From Bedellia somnulentella (taxonomy: Eukaryota; Arthropoda; Insecta; Lepidoptera; Bedelliidae), in the NCBI GenBank assembly GCA_963576735.1, contig OY755187.1, forward strand, positions 682,001 through 746,000: 64,000 nt of DNA, in the 5' to 3' direction. Position numbers and translations under genes: made by a program. Below are positions 33,007 to 44,048 of the stretch, one piece after another. The notes under the pieces were generated by a model. It searched no databases and was not told the DNA's origin. It saw only the letters and a program-made list of their open reading frames with translations. The stretch's first letter is position 1. Each line of letters starts with the position of its first letter.

Positions 33007-33269
33007 TGGATAAATAAATAAAAAATTAAAAATGTTTATTTGATAAGGCATATGTACAGTACAGAATTGAACAGGGGTTCCCAAACTAGGCAAGCCTGTA
33101 TTTTGGGAAACCAGTTGACAGTTTGTATTTACACTGTTAATTGAATTTAATTACACAAAATAGATGAAAATTTAAGTTTAAAGGAAAGGAAAAATATTTA
33201 CATGGAGGGTTATCGGGTTAGTAATGTAGGAAAACAAATTAATATATATATTAATCAAATCAAATCAAA
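33007..33269 (-). mobile_element. Possible LINE 3' tail, minus strand
   Basis: The minus strand reads CCTTATCAAATAAACA with a TTTA-type tail at 33010-33035, a common 3' end of insect LINEs. There is no coding sequence. ATCAA simple repeats lie at 33248-33270. Confidence 0.4.
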
Positions 33270-34711
33270 AAATCAAATCGGAAAGTGCGCCTGGCTGGGA
33301 TCATATCCCTACATCTTTTTTAAAGCTGGCAAAGTCCGAAGTTGTCCCAATTATTGCTCATATTGCGAATCTGTGTTTTAATAAAGGTATTTTTCCAGCT
33401 CCTCTTAAGCAAGCAGTAATAACTCCAGTGTATAAGGGTGGGGCTGTTCTGTAAATGAGATCAGTAATTATAGGCCTATCTCGGTTCTGACGGCAATCTC
33501 AAAAATTTTAGAAAAATTACTTAATGCACGTCTGCTTAAGTACTTAAACAAATTCAGCTTACTTTCAAATAGTCAATTTAGATTTCGCCAAGGAAAATCC
33601 ACAGAAGACGCAGTATCAGCGCTCTCAAGTTTTGTCATTGAGCAACTTGACAAACGAAAGAAGTGTTTGGCTGTATTTCTCGATTTAAAGAAAGCTTTCG
33701 ATACCGATTCTCTCCCCATCCTTATAAACAAGCTAAATAAAATTGGAATAAGGGGAACCCCGTTACAGCTTTTCACTGACTACCTGTCTGGTAGAAGGCA
33801 GAAAGTAAAATTGGAGGATGTCACCGGTGAATACGAGGAGGTGTCATACGGCGTACCACAGGGAAGCGTCCTTGGCCCGACCTTATTTCTAATATATATT
33901 AACGATTCATGCGATATGCTAGTCCAGGATGCCAAAATATTTTCCTATGCCGATGACACCGCTGTCGTGTTCGCTGGGGATTCCTGGGATCAGATCAGAA
34001 TCAGTACTGAGTTGGGGTTAAGGGAAATAAAAAAATGGTTACATAAAAATATTTTGACACTTAATGCTAATAAAACTAACTACATGTGCTTTAGTATCTA
34101 TGATAATACTCAACCTGCAGACAGCTTCACCATTCGGCTAAATAATTGTAATAATATTAATTGCTCCGTAAGTCCATTAGATACCCAAATTTGTACGTGT
34201 CCTGTTTTGCAAAAAGTAAAGCAAACCAAATACCTAGGCATTTTTTTGGACCAGCGTCTATCTTGGTATCCACATATTGAGCATGTCATGCAAAGAATAA
34301 GAAAACTAACGTATATTTTTAAAACACTACGACACGTGATTCCGAGAGCAGGCACTGTACCGAGAAAAGGGCGTCCTAGAGATCTCTTAAAGGAAATTTA
34401 TGTGGCTTTGGTGCAATCGATCATCACGTACTGTATAACGATATGGGGGGGTGCGGCTAAAACAAGATTTCTGGAGGTTGAGCGTGCTCAGCGCGGCCTC
34501 ATCAAGGTCATGTTCTTTAAGAAAAGGAGATTTCCTACTGAAAAACTTTACCTCCTCTCTGGTTTGTTATCAGTTAGGAAACTATATGTTATACACTCGG
34601 TATTAAAACTGCATAAAACATTACAATTCAATCCTCCCAAGACTCTTCAGAGAAGGAGATACGTTCCTTGTAAAGTCCCAAAAACAAACACTGTTTTTGC
34701 TGGACGGCAGT
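33270..34711 (+). pseudogene. LINE-F reverse transcriptase (5'-truncated)
   Basis: Plus-strand RT of jockey/CR1 style: DHIPTSFLKLAKSEVV, ISKILEKLLNARLLKYLNKF, LAVFLDLKKAFDTDSLPI, VSYGVPQGSVLGPTLFLIY, FSYADDTAVVFAGD (YADD intact) and TKYLGIFLDQRLSWYPHIE. A stop or shift occurs near 33452, before the frame 33667-34737. The frame's last residues (NRYVSDK) come from the piggyBac element inserted at TTAA 34712. LINE-G at 49.85 kb is the same kind of RT. Confidence 0.83.
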
Positions 34712-36415
34712 TTAACCGTTATGTGAGTGACAAATAAAACACCTTTATAGGAGTGACGAGGTACCCGGGTACCTTCATACAGTTTAGACGTAATGTTAAG
34801 AATCAAGGTCTGTTTTAATGTTATCCTCACCTTGAATATTATCATTTTAGTTAAGCTAAAAAGTTGACTTATTTGCATTGCCATTATTTTGGGCTACCAT
34901 GTCCCATGACAGATTCAAAATGCAGTTACGCTTCATAAGGTTTGAAAATGGTGTAACGCGCCTTGAATGTTTGTTAGCTGATAAAGTTGCCTCTATATGT
35001 TTACGTACATTTATAAGTTATACGTATTTGGACAATGTTCTTTTAAAATTTGTTTTTTTTTTATAAAGGCTGTATCAGGATATCGTGGGCGTACTCGCTT
35101 TACTCAATACATGCCATCAAAATCTGAAAAGTTTGGCATAAAAATTTATATTGGCATTAATTTGCCAATATGCAAATAAATCCTACCACCGAAATGGACA
35201 AATATATATAGGAAAGTCAAGTGATGGCAATCGTCATCAAATGTTGGAGAATGCATTGTATTAGATCTCGTGGCTAAATACTAAAATACAGGACTGAATG
35301 GATACATTTTTACGTCTCTTCTACTGGCTCATTCCTTGAATTCGTGGAACATGAACTAGTTGGAATGGTAAGAGAAAATAGATGGTTTCTTCCTCCAAAT
35401 ATGGAAGCACACAAGGAGGGGGTGCTTTATTCATATAACTTCGCCTTTAGCAAAGAAGCCACGGTGGGCTTCTATGAACTCAAAAAAAAATTTAAGAAGT
35501 AATAATGTTGTCATCAATGCATATGTCACCAGTTATTGAAAGTAATGAGAAAACTGCCAAGCCGGAGATAATTTTATATTATAACAAAATCAAAAGTGGA
35601 GTAAACAATATGGATAAGCTGTTAGCAGAACACACTGTAAAACGCAGAAAGAATCGGTGGCCTTTACCTTTTTTTTACAATATTATTGACATTGCTGCTT
35701 TGGCAGCATATATTATTTACATGAAACATAACCCACAATTCGTCTCGAGTGACAAGCGTAGAAATTTTTTGAAAAAAATCCATTATGACATCAAAGTTAC
35801 GTGCGAGATCTGCAATGCAGGACGTGCTTGGCCAAGCACTAAGACTTTCGATTCCTTCTGGATCGGTCCCTTCTATAATTCAGACTAGACAAGATTCTAC
35901 AGGGCGCGTTTACAGGGTTTTTGCAGTCGTCGGAAGTTGCTACGTATGGAAATGGAAACGCAAGCAAAGAAAAACAAAGAAAAGCTTGCGCTAACTGTAA
36001 AAACAACGGTGTTTTGATGAACATGCAGTAACTCATACAACATGTAATACCTGCTTCGAGAGCTGTACTAATCCTACATAAACAAAGAATTTGTATTTTT
36101 TATAGAAATAAAACTTCATAACAAATGATTATAATTTAATTTTGTACCAAATTATAAATACTTTTATCATTGTCATACAAGACACAAAGAGGTACCCGGG
36201 CGCCTTGTCACTCTATTGTGAGTTTTAAATATGTTTTGGTTTCCACAAAATATTGTAAATAATTGACTGGGTTAAAATATTTAAAAATATGTAATTTATA
36301 AATATTTAAGAGCTCTCTGGAAATCACAGCTACCTACAAAACGTAAAATATACTTTTTTTTAAATCTGAAAATGCTAAAGGTACCCGGGTACCTCGTCAC
36401 TCACATAAGGGTTAA
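34712..36415 (+). mobile_element. piggyBac element, dead copy
   Basis: Flanked by TTAA (34712-34715 and 36412-36415), the piggyBac hallmark. The right end CCCTTATGTGAGTGACGAGG (complement strand) is matched at the left by CCGTTATGTGAGTGAC and, 21 bases further in, by GAGTGACGAGG and GTACCCGGGTACC, so the terminal and internal repeats are unequally spaced. The element interrupts LINE-F coding sequence. A further internal GGTACCCGGG is at 36191. Confidence 0.9.
34878..36060 (+). pseudogene. piggyBac transposase remnant
   Basis: Scattered frames of a piggyBac-type DDD transposase: FWATMSHDRFKMQLRFIRFE (34890), YRGRTRFTQYMPSKSEKFGI (35080), ENRWFLPPNMEAHKEG (35370), then the best frame 35505-35888 with KPEIILYYNKIKSGVNNMDKL, RRKNRWPLPFFYNIIDIAAL, and the C-terminal Cys region CEICNAGRAW. 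Several stops, and missing text between 35180 and 35310, make it non-functional. Confidence 0.85.
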
Positions 36416-36950
36416 TAAACGTAACGTAACGATTTGGATATATATCCTAAAACATTTTATGATTGCAAAAAAAGTATATCTATGTGGTTCGAAGATAGAA
36501 CATATGATGAGGTGGAGTCACTACTCCAAGAATGATAGAGGTTTGATTATGATATGTATATATACAGTCACATGTCCTAACATGTACACATATACACTAA
36601 AAATCTCACGCACACACAAACTCTCAAGCACACCACGCACTCACACACACACACACTCACACACACACACACACACACTCAAACACACACATACAAACTA
36701 TTTAGTTAATAAATTTATAGTAATAAGTTAATTTGATATATTGTAGTAATTTAATTTTTAATTTTATTGTAATAATATTTTTTATTGTTCTTAGATAGGA
36801 GCGATGTCTCCAAACACAGACTTTTAAGTTTAAATGGAGACATAAGCACGTTGTAATTTATGTAGCCTGGTTTTACTCAATAAAAACATTTTATTTTTTG
36901 TATTATTTTTTATATTAAAAATTATAATAATAATAATAAGAAGAAGAATA
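36416..36950 (+). mobile_element. LINE-F 3' end with simple repeats
   Basis: After piggyBac the LINE-F frame resumes; with one shift it reads PKTFYDCKKSISMWF and RTYDEVESLLQE before a stop near 36533. The 3' UTR contains a CA-rich microsatellite (about 36603-36695) and ends near an AATAAAAACATTTTATT signal, followed by an AAT/AAG-type tail (36925-36948). Confidence 0.68.
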
Positions 36951-37020
36951 TGTTATACCAAGTTATTATATGCAGGAATGTAGAATGCTTTCTGTGTCAT
37001 CGTAATTTGCGTCGAGCAGC

Positions 37021-37057
37021 CACCTAAACAGGTTTAATTTAACTTGTTAGGTGGGGT
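37021..37057. other. Stem-loop CCACCTAA...TTAGGTGG
   Basis: Inverted repeat CCACCTAAACAGGTT and AACTTGTTAGGTGG with a 6-base loop. Function unknown. The surrounding 36.95-37.28 kb has no gene. Confidence 0.4.
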
Positions 37058-37383
37058 CGTTTTTGTTAATAATACCTTTATGTGCCATTTTATTGTAAAT
37101 TTTTATAAAAGCCGACAAGCCGTTTTGTCTAGCAAAAGTAGTCTTTACCGCGGGAACCACTATCTGGTAGATCCTTTAACACACCCTTTATTCGTTGCTT
37201 TGGTGAAACTAGCCCCGGTATACAATAGATAGCTATTGAAGCTAGCAACCTCCCTATCACTTAGATAGCTATTGAATATCTTTGTGAGTTTTGAGGGCAG
37301 CTTTTAGAATTAAATTACATTTAATAGAGGGCCACCAAGCGTTGTCGATAGCACCACAGATGTCTATAGGGATATAACTAAAT

Positions 37384-37631
37384 TACATACATACATATAC
37401 TCACGGCTATAAATCCCTAGAAGGGGTAGCCAGAGCTAAGGAATTCGAAATTCCTCAGCCACTTTTGGAAAGTTGAGTGGGGAAAAGATGGTAAAATAAA
37501 GGTTGTTGGTGATGGGTCTCCAACCGCATCGCCCAAAAATCCCTTAAAATCCCCAATACCGTTAGTCGCCTCTTACGTACATCCACTGGAAGAAATGGGG
37601 TAGTGCTATTCTAAGCCGACACTACACAGCA
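37384..37631 (-). mobile_element. S1 SINE, near full length
   Basis: A 248-base insertion with an 8-base duplication AACTAAAT (37376-37383 and 37632-37639) in the RT of LINE-RH copy B. On the minus strand it opens GCTGTGTAGTGTCGGCTTAG, runs through GGCGACTAACGGTATTGG, GGTTGGAGACCCATCACC and CAAAAGTGGCTGAGGAATT, and ends CCTTCTAGGGATTTATAGC, CGTGAGTATATG with TATG repeats. No tRNA-like head is obvious. The tail is shared with the RTE-like LINE. Confidence 0.85.
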
Positions 37632-37639
37632 AACTAAAT

Positions 37640-38291
37640 CAATATTTTTATTTTTACAATTTTCCTGTATGAAGCTAATTAGATCATAGAGTGCATCCTC
37701 GGTGCAGTGCTGGGGAACAAACCCGTATTGCGATAGATTCGCTTTAGGCAGAGTATGATATTTTACTCTGTTGACGAGCATCTTTTCTAGGATTTTACCC
37801 AGCACTGGCAATAGTCCTATGGGTCGATAAGATTTAGATTCTGAACATGTTTCCTTGCCTAGTTTGCGGAGCGTAAGTATTTCACTCTTCTTCCACTGGA
37901 GAGGAAAATAGGATAGCTCCAGACATTTATTGGCTATTGCCAAGTACTGTTCGTTTGCTTCCTCGATGACAACATCACAAATGTCCGCCGTGAGGCCATC
38001 CGATCCTGGTGCCTTTTTCGGGTTAAAGCTGCGTGCTGCGTTGATAAGCTCTGTTTGTGTCAGAGGAGGGTCATCAAGGATAGCAAGATCAGCTGTGGGA
38101 TTATTTGCCGCCCTGGCTCTGACAAGTGTGTGGTAGGTGGTATCGCTGTCAGTTGAGTCGTCTGGAAAGAAGGTGTTGGCTAGGAGCTCAACTGAGGCTT
38201 GCGGAGTCAGGGTTGATCCGTTAATTGCTAGTGGCTGATCTACTTTTCTGTTCGAGGTTTTTCTTATAACTCTGTATATGCCGTCCCACAT
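37640..38291 (-). pseudogene. LINE-RH copy B RT N-terminal part
   Basis: Reads MWDGIYRVIRKTSNRKVDQP, FNPKKAPGSDGLTADICDVV, LPVLGKILEKMLVNRVKYH and QYGFVPQHCTEDALYDL. The frame ends in the S1 insertion; the next RT block (SLDI, AIDNAWWP) follows at 37285-37375 on the far side of the SINE. Confidence 0.82.
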
Positions 38292-38299
38292 ACTTTCCC

Positions 38300-39400
38300 G
38301 GTCTTGTCGTGAGCAGAACTCCTTCTAGCTTCGAGTCTGGGAACGTTTGGCTTCTTCCTCATATGTTAGCTTAGCTTTTAAATATTCTTGTATAACAAAA
38401 TATTTCCTATTATTTGCTGTGCATTTTATTCTTCTTCTTTTCGTAATACATTCTTTTCGGAGGGACATCAGCTCCTTGCTCCACCATGGTAGTTTAATTT
38501 TTTCTATCCTCTTAAGCAGGGGGATAGATTCATCACATGCTTTATGGATGCATTTTTTTAATTTTGTTACTGTGTTTTCTATTTCTATGTGGGTTTTAAT
38601 ATTCTCTATTTCCGACTTGTTTATTTAATTTTCCTTAAGGGTTTCATTAAATATATCTTTAAATTGTTGCCAATTTGCTTTTTTACAATTATACTTTCGA
38701 GTTGATCTAGTTGTTTGAGCTATGAATTTATTTTCTATTGTTAGTTTGAAGGATATAGCATTGTGATCTGCATTTGTCACCCCAGTTTCGACTCTCCAGT
38801 CTTCGATCTTTGCTATTAGGTTGTGAGAACACACCGTTACATCCACTCGTCTTTTGTATTCTTTCCCCCCTCTTATTGTATAGAAAGTGGGCGTATTGCC
38901 CACGTTCAAGACGTGTAATTCCAGTTCGTCGAACAGACCCATCATAATTTCCCCCCTGATGTCTTCACCGTCACTTCCCCACCATTAACTTTTTGCGTTT
39001 ATGTCGCCACCCATTAGTATCCTAGATTTTTCATACTTCCTTGCTATCGCTCTCATTCTATCTATGTATGGATCAAGAGACTCTGTCCCTTCAAAGTATA
39101 GGCTGGCCACTGCAAGAGTCCACTTATCTGTCTTAAGTGTGGCTACAGAGATGTTTTCTGTTATGAGTGCAGTTTCTTCAATGATTTGGACATTCTGGCC
39201 CAGGACCATAATGGCTGCCTGGATAGTTCTTATTCCAGGGTATTGCTTCACCATGCCAGTTACTCCAGTATATGGTTCCTGGATCAGAGCAAAACAGGCT
39301 TTCCTCTTTAATCCATCCAGGATAAGTTCACTAGTGACTAGTTGGCTGCATTGGACCTCCAATTGGCCCACCTGGGCCTGAAGTATATTGTAGCCTGGTT
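38300..39400 (-). pseudogene. LINE-RH copy B endonuclease
   Basis: Two frames (38985-39371, 38625-38945) give QCSQLVTSELILDGLKR, ALIQEPYTGVTGMVKQYPG, SRILMGGDINAK, TFYTIRGGKEYKRRVDVTV and NADHNAISFKL. The Asp-His of the SDH-type motif is kept (ADHN). A one-base shift near 38970 separates them, and further shifts follow to 38300. Confidence 0.8.
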
Positions 39401-39414
39401 TATTGTTCAGATTT

Positions 39415-39430
39415 GGTTAGGGTAGGTTAG
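39415..39430. repeat. TTAGG-like repeat between LINE-RH copies B and C
   Basis: GGTTAGGGTAGGTTAG, directly followed by T8 (39431-39438), the complement of the poly(A) of copy C. Confidence 0.75.
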
Positions 39431-39738
39431 TTTTTTTTCAAATAATTAAAACACTTTCTCCGCTCATGGGTGAAGACGGAGTTTGTTCATCTTTATCTTA
39501 TATTGCTAAACTTTTTCCTTTGCTTTATACTACTTTGTTTATATTAAAATTTATATTTTGAAAATAAAGTCGTGGCGACAATTTGGTTCATGCTTGTAAA
39601 TTTCAAGTTTCTTATCAGCTAGGTATCTTAAATCTACTTCTTATATCTAAATATCTTAAAAGTGTTTTTACAATTTTAATAGAAAAGGCATCATCGTAGT
39701 CTTCGTTTTTTTTCACTTAAAACTATTTTAACTTAAGA

Positions 39739-40645
39739 TTAATTTAAACTTTTATTTCTAACACATGCATCTTTCACCAACTTTTCACAAAAATCTAATA
39801 GCTTACTTCTGCTGTCACTATTTTTCATTATTTCTGCTACTGTGTTATATTCTAGTTTAGTATTTAAAGTTATTTCAAGTTCATGGCGTTGGTACAGGTA
39901 TTTTGGGCAATCGAACATTAAGTGTGAGATTGTTTTTTCAATGGCTGGGTCACTCACGCATCCAGAGGAGTTTTTACATTTGAACCTGTACAGATAGGCT
40001 GAGAATCCACCGTGTCCCGTGAGTGTCTGAACTGTTCTAGGGTTTAGAGGTGTCTTTTTTAGGATTTGGTGTGCTTGTTCAGCGTTCGGGAAAAACATTT
40101 TCGTTGTTGCTCCTTTTGTGCTCTCTTCATATCTTTTATTCCAGATGCTTACTGTATTTTTCTGATGTTTCTTTTGATGTATGGTATTGGACATTCATCA
40201 GACAATGATTTTGTTTTCAGTTTCGTTGCTGCTTCCTTTGCCAGTTCGTCTGCTCTCTCATTCCCTTTTGTTCCTACGTGGGCCCTTATCCAGTAAAGTT
40301 GTATTGATATGTTGTTGTTTTGAATGACTCTCAGGTTATTTTTGATGTTATGTACAATGGTGTTATAGTTTTTATTGCTTGGGATGGCTTCGAGGGCAGA
40401 TCTTGAGTCGCTTAATATTTTGTAGCTGGTGGCCTTTTCTTTATTTAAAATAAAAAAAATCAAAAAAATCTTTTATTTTTTTCCGTGGCTTCAAGGATGG
40501 CAAGGAAGTTCTGCTTGATATACTGAGCAGTATGGTTCTAGTTTGAACTTCTGAAAATATAGCTCTGCTTCCCCTTTACGTGCTGTTAGGGCGGCTCCCA
40601 CTTTTTCTTCCATTTTGCTCCCGTCTGTAAATATATTTATACTGT
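39739..40645 (-). pseudogene. LINE-RH copy C RNase H
   Basis: Frames 40149-40463 and 39739-40194 carry ILSDSRSALEAI, RAHVGTKGNERADELAKEAA and CVSDPAIEKTISHLMFDC. The N-terminal block with FTDGSKMEEKVG is at 40560-40640 in another frame, and an extra base near 40500 disrupts YQAELLAILEA. The enzyme is broken but recently so. Confidence 0.8.
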
Positions 40646-40814
40646 CATCTTCTGAATTGTCTAGTATTGTCTAGTCTTCAATGTTTTTAAAGATTGGGTG
40701 TATTGCTTCCGCAGGTTGGGGCATTTCCTGGTAGCTGACTCTTTGTTCGACTTGTCGTCCTTTAATGGAGTCTTGTGGTCTTCCCTTGCGTGCTTCATAG
40801 AGATGGGCAGCTTC

Positions 40815-42305
40815 TTAAATTCGTAGGTCCAGTGGTAAAATTCTGCATAAAACCAGTGACGCATTTAGTGATACTGTGCAGTATGATTTGCAAATTTTTT
40901 GTGCTATACTTCTCTGAAGCGTATCTAATTTTTTCCTTACTCCTATTTTTTCAGTTGCTGAGGCCCAACAGCTAGTAGCGTAAAGAATGATAGGTTCTAT
41001 TACAGCGACATATATAGTTTTAATAATTTCCCCGTTCAAACCCCAGTTTACTTTTGCTGCGCGAGCTAACCTTTTGTAGATTGCTATAGCTTTGGCACAT
41101 TCATAACTAACATGGTCGTTAAAAGTTAGTTTGTTATCAATTATGAGTCCTAATATTTTTATTTATTCAACTATTTGAACCTTAGTTCGTCCCATATATA
41201 TATTTGAATCTTCGAGTTACATTTTTCTTGTGATAACCATGCCATGTGTTTTTCGGGTGCAAATTCGAGTTTCCCCCCCCCCATTTGAGGACTTCTGAGA
41301 GGGTTTTGTTTGCCTGTTCCTCGATTTCTTTTATGGTTTTGCCTTTAAATACTAATATTATTTCATCTGCGAATGCTTGAGCGTGGATGTTGTTTTTCTC
41401 GAGATGGTCTCGTAGTGGGTCTATCAGCGAATTCCACAAAATGGATCTGGTGATCGATCCTTGTATACAGCCCTTGTTGGTGGTTTTGGAGGTTTGTGCC
41501 CCAGAATATATAATGCTTATTTCTCTATTACTTAAATAACTACTTAAAACTAAATTAAGATTTTTAGAACAACCATTTTTGGCTACAGCACATTTGATCG
41601 CTGGCCACCATGCATTATCGAAGGCTCCCTTGATATCAAGTGAGACAACTACACTAATTAATTTATTTTTGACATTTTCCTTAAATATATTTGTAAAATC
41701 ATACAGTGCGTCCTCAGTGCAATGTTGGGGTATGAACCCATATTTTTTTTGGCTGATTTTTGGTAAAACGCGGTATTTGACTCTATTCATTAACATTTTT
41801 TCAACTATTTTACCTAAGACTGGGAGTAGGCCTATTGGTCGGTACGACTTCGGGTTATTGTAGTTTTCTTTTCCTGGTTTACTTAGGGCAAGAACCTGAC
41901 TTTTTTCCAAGGTTTAGGGAAATGGCCGAGTGCGAGACATTTATTGGCTATTGCTAGGTATTCCTCGGGTGCCTCTTCAATTGCGACCTTGCATATATCT
42001 GCAGTGAAGCCATCAGGACCTGGTGCTTTTTTGGGGTTAAAACGATTTGCAGCCTGCTTCAACTCCTCATTTGTGAAAGGGTGGTCGTCGTCTTCTTCGG
42101 TCGTGGTAAGTAATGTTTGTTTTGCTTCTAGTCTTATTTTCTTGTGGTGATCGTTATCTTCCCCTGGGTCATCGTCTGGGAAAAAGGTAGCGGCCAATAA
42201 ATCAGCTGAGTCCTTGGGTAGTAAAACGTTTCCATTTCGGATCAGTGGTTCATCATTTTGCCTTCGATTTGCCCTTCTGATGACTCTATAGATTCCGTCC
42301 CACAT
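40815..42305 (-). pseudogene. LINE-RH copy C reverse transcriptase
   Basis: From the 5' side: MWDGIYRVIRRANRRQNDEP and NPKKAPGPDGFTADICKV (41883-42305); then YRPIGLLPVLGKIVEKML, KKYGFIPQHCTEDALYDF, SVVVSLDIKGAFDNAWWP, KGCIQGSITRSILWNSLID and HAQAFADEIILVFKG (41182-41910). The second catalytic Asp of FADD is Glu (FADE). The thumb region AVIEPIILYATSCWA is at 40815-41039. Intervening frames are shifted near 41210 and 41890. Confidence 0.84.
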
Positions 42306-42309
42306 ACTC

Positions 42310-42690
42310 TCTCTCTCTTGTTTTGTGCAGAATTCCTTCCAGCTGAGAGTCTATAATCCTTCCTTGGCTTTAGATTCATATATTTCTTTGGCTTCCAGGT
42401 ATTGGTTGATGACATAACTCTTCCGCCTGGGAGCTGCCCAGCGTATGCGTCATCTTTTTGTGAGGGTTTCTTTTTTGAGAGAGGGTCCCTTTCGCCTGTA
42501 TTATTTTTGTTCGGGGTTGTTGTTTAACTGTGCCTGTTGCTCCAACGTAAGGATCCTGGACAAGTGTAAAGAAGGTGTTTTTCTTTGTTCCCTCCAGTAG
42601 CAGTTCGTTGGTTGCCAACTGTTTTCTTTGTAGGTTTGCTTGGAGTATTCGATGGGCAATTTGATTGCTAGTGTTCCCCGTTTCAACTTT
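42310..42690 (-). pseudogene. LINE-RH copy C endonuclease remnant
   Basis: Only the ORF2 start is left: QRKQLATNELLLEGTKK and TFFTLVQDPYVGATGTVKQ, then a shifted text. The catalytic part with GDFN and SDH blocks, present in copies A and B, is deleted between about 42470 and 42390, so the endonuclease is internally deleted. Confidence 0.7.
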
Positions 42691-43909
42691 AGCAATAAGC
42701 TACTTGGGACCTCGCTAATTGGTCCCATCGCCTTCTGATTGGGCATTCTGTGCTGAAGCTATTGTGAGTGGGGTCGTATGCTCTGGATTTTACGCAGTTT
42801 GTACAAGATGGTGGGTGGCCCATATACATTAGTTCGCAGTTTGCTCTGAGGTGAAAACCTCCGCAGTGTGAACAGATGTCCTGGGTTTGGGTGCATAGTT
42901 TTCTTCCATGTCCGTAGCCCAGACAGCGAGAGCATTGGACTAATGGGGATTGGTCTGCTACTTGTATATGTTGCAAGTCGATATGCACTTCCTTTTCTTC
43001 CACTAATTTTTGCCAGATTTTAGGCGATACCTCTACTACTACGTTGTTTTTAAGGAGGTTCCTTCTCTTCTGCCCATATCTCACCTTCATTCTTAGGTCT
43101 TGCTCCGCAATGTTTTCGAAGAGTTTACTGTTCTGGGTTTCTAGAGCTTTTATTATTTTATCGTCAGTGTGGATAGTGAGGACGTCCCTCATTACAATAA
43201 GTGGGTCCTTGTTGGGTACTTCCTCAATTTTGAGATGCTGCTGTGTCTTCAGCTTATTGAGCATCTTGTCTAGGTCCTCCTTATTCTTACAACCTACGAC
43301 TACTTTCTGGTCTCGGGCCTTCCTAATTCGGTCTACTCTGATACCTGTTGTAGTAGCATCTGCCGTGAGACGGATATTTTCTATGATGGTATTGCTTGTA
43401 TCGGATTCCTTATTAGATGATACTACTATCGAATAAAGACGCGGTGGAGGTTTGGTGCTCGGCTCTCTTGCCACCATATCGGCATAACTGATGAGAGGTT
43501 GGGCTACGCTGTTCTGCTCCTTTACTTCATTTAGGCTGTAGATGATGGTCTGAAGTTGTTCTTTTTGCTCCTTAAATTGGTTCTTTTTGCTCCATTATTT
43601 TGGCGAAGTCTTGGTTAGGGGTAGCTTGGGCGATTTGGGTTGGTTGGTCCTTCTGTTAGGCGCTGTTGACTATAGATTTTATTTTGGTACATTGAGAGAT
43701 AGCCAGATTCCGCAGTTCGTCCAGGTTTTTAAGCACCGTCTCTTTGATGGAGCCTTTAAGATTGGCTGACTGTTCGAGGTGGGATTTGGAGCTATCATGA
43801 AGATGGTTTGCTCTGGCGATTACTTCCTCAACTGTCATGCATTGTTCGGAGTTTCGAGCCATTTTAAAATGAGGGTGGTTTAATAGAGTAAAAATATGAA
43901 TTAGCAAAA
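42689..43909 (-). pseudogene. LINE-RH copy C ORF1 (gag)
   Basis: Starts MARNSEQCMTVEEVIARAN (ATG complement 43859-43861; the open frame begins slightly upstream) with DSSKSHLEQSANLKGSIKE. After a frame break near 43600 the main frame (262 aa, 42689-43477) gives LYSIVVSSNKESDTSN, GIRVDRIRKARDQKVVVGC and NKDPLIVMRDVLTIHTDD, then zinc knuckles CSRCLGYGHGRKLC and CSHCGGFHLRANC, and a third CTNCVKSRAY. It is an RNA-binding gag of the CCHC type. Confidence 0.85.
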
Positions 43910-44048
43910 GTTTAATGATAGGATCCTACAATTGCACTGTTACGCACTGTATGTTGAAGGAAATTGAGATTGATGACAACGTATGGTACAACACTACAAT
44001 GGTACCAAATTAATATATTATATAATAAGCATAACCGCACACACAAAA

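Larger units (their letters stand above)
37285..39410 (-). mobile_element. LINE-RH copy B, truncated at both ends
   Basis: Minus-strand LINE-RH piece with the start of ORF2 (endonuclease) and RT fingers, and an S1 SINE inserted at 37384-37631. ORF1 is absent: the 5' end stops about 20 bases past LNNKPGYNILQAQ and abuts GGTTAGGGTAGGTTAG. The RT 3' half and RNase H are absent on the left. Confidence 0.8.
39431..44048 (-). mobile_element. LINE-RH copy C, full length, between TTAGG-like repeats
   Basis: 4.6-kb minus-strand element from 5' UTR (to 44048) through ORF1 and ORF2 to poly(A) (39431-39438). Both ends touch TTAGG-like sequence: GGTTAGGGTAGGTTAG on the left and TTAGGTTAGGTTAGGTT on the right. 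All domains are present in order, with several frameshifts. The 3' UTR has a hairpin CTCCG...CGGAG with loop sequence matching A2. Confidence 0.85.

Noticed and set aside
36372..36731. 119-codon frame with a Thr/His-rich tail
   Set aside because: It starts in the piggyBac end, runs through a frame-shifted LINE-F end and then a CA microsatellite.
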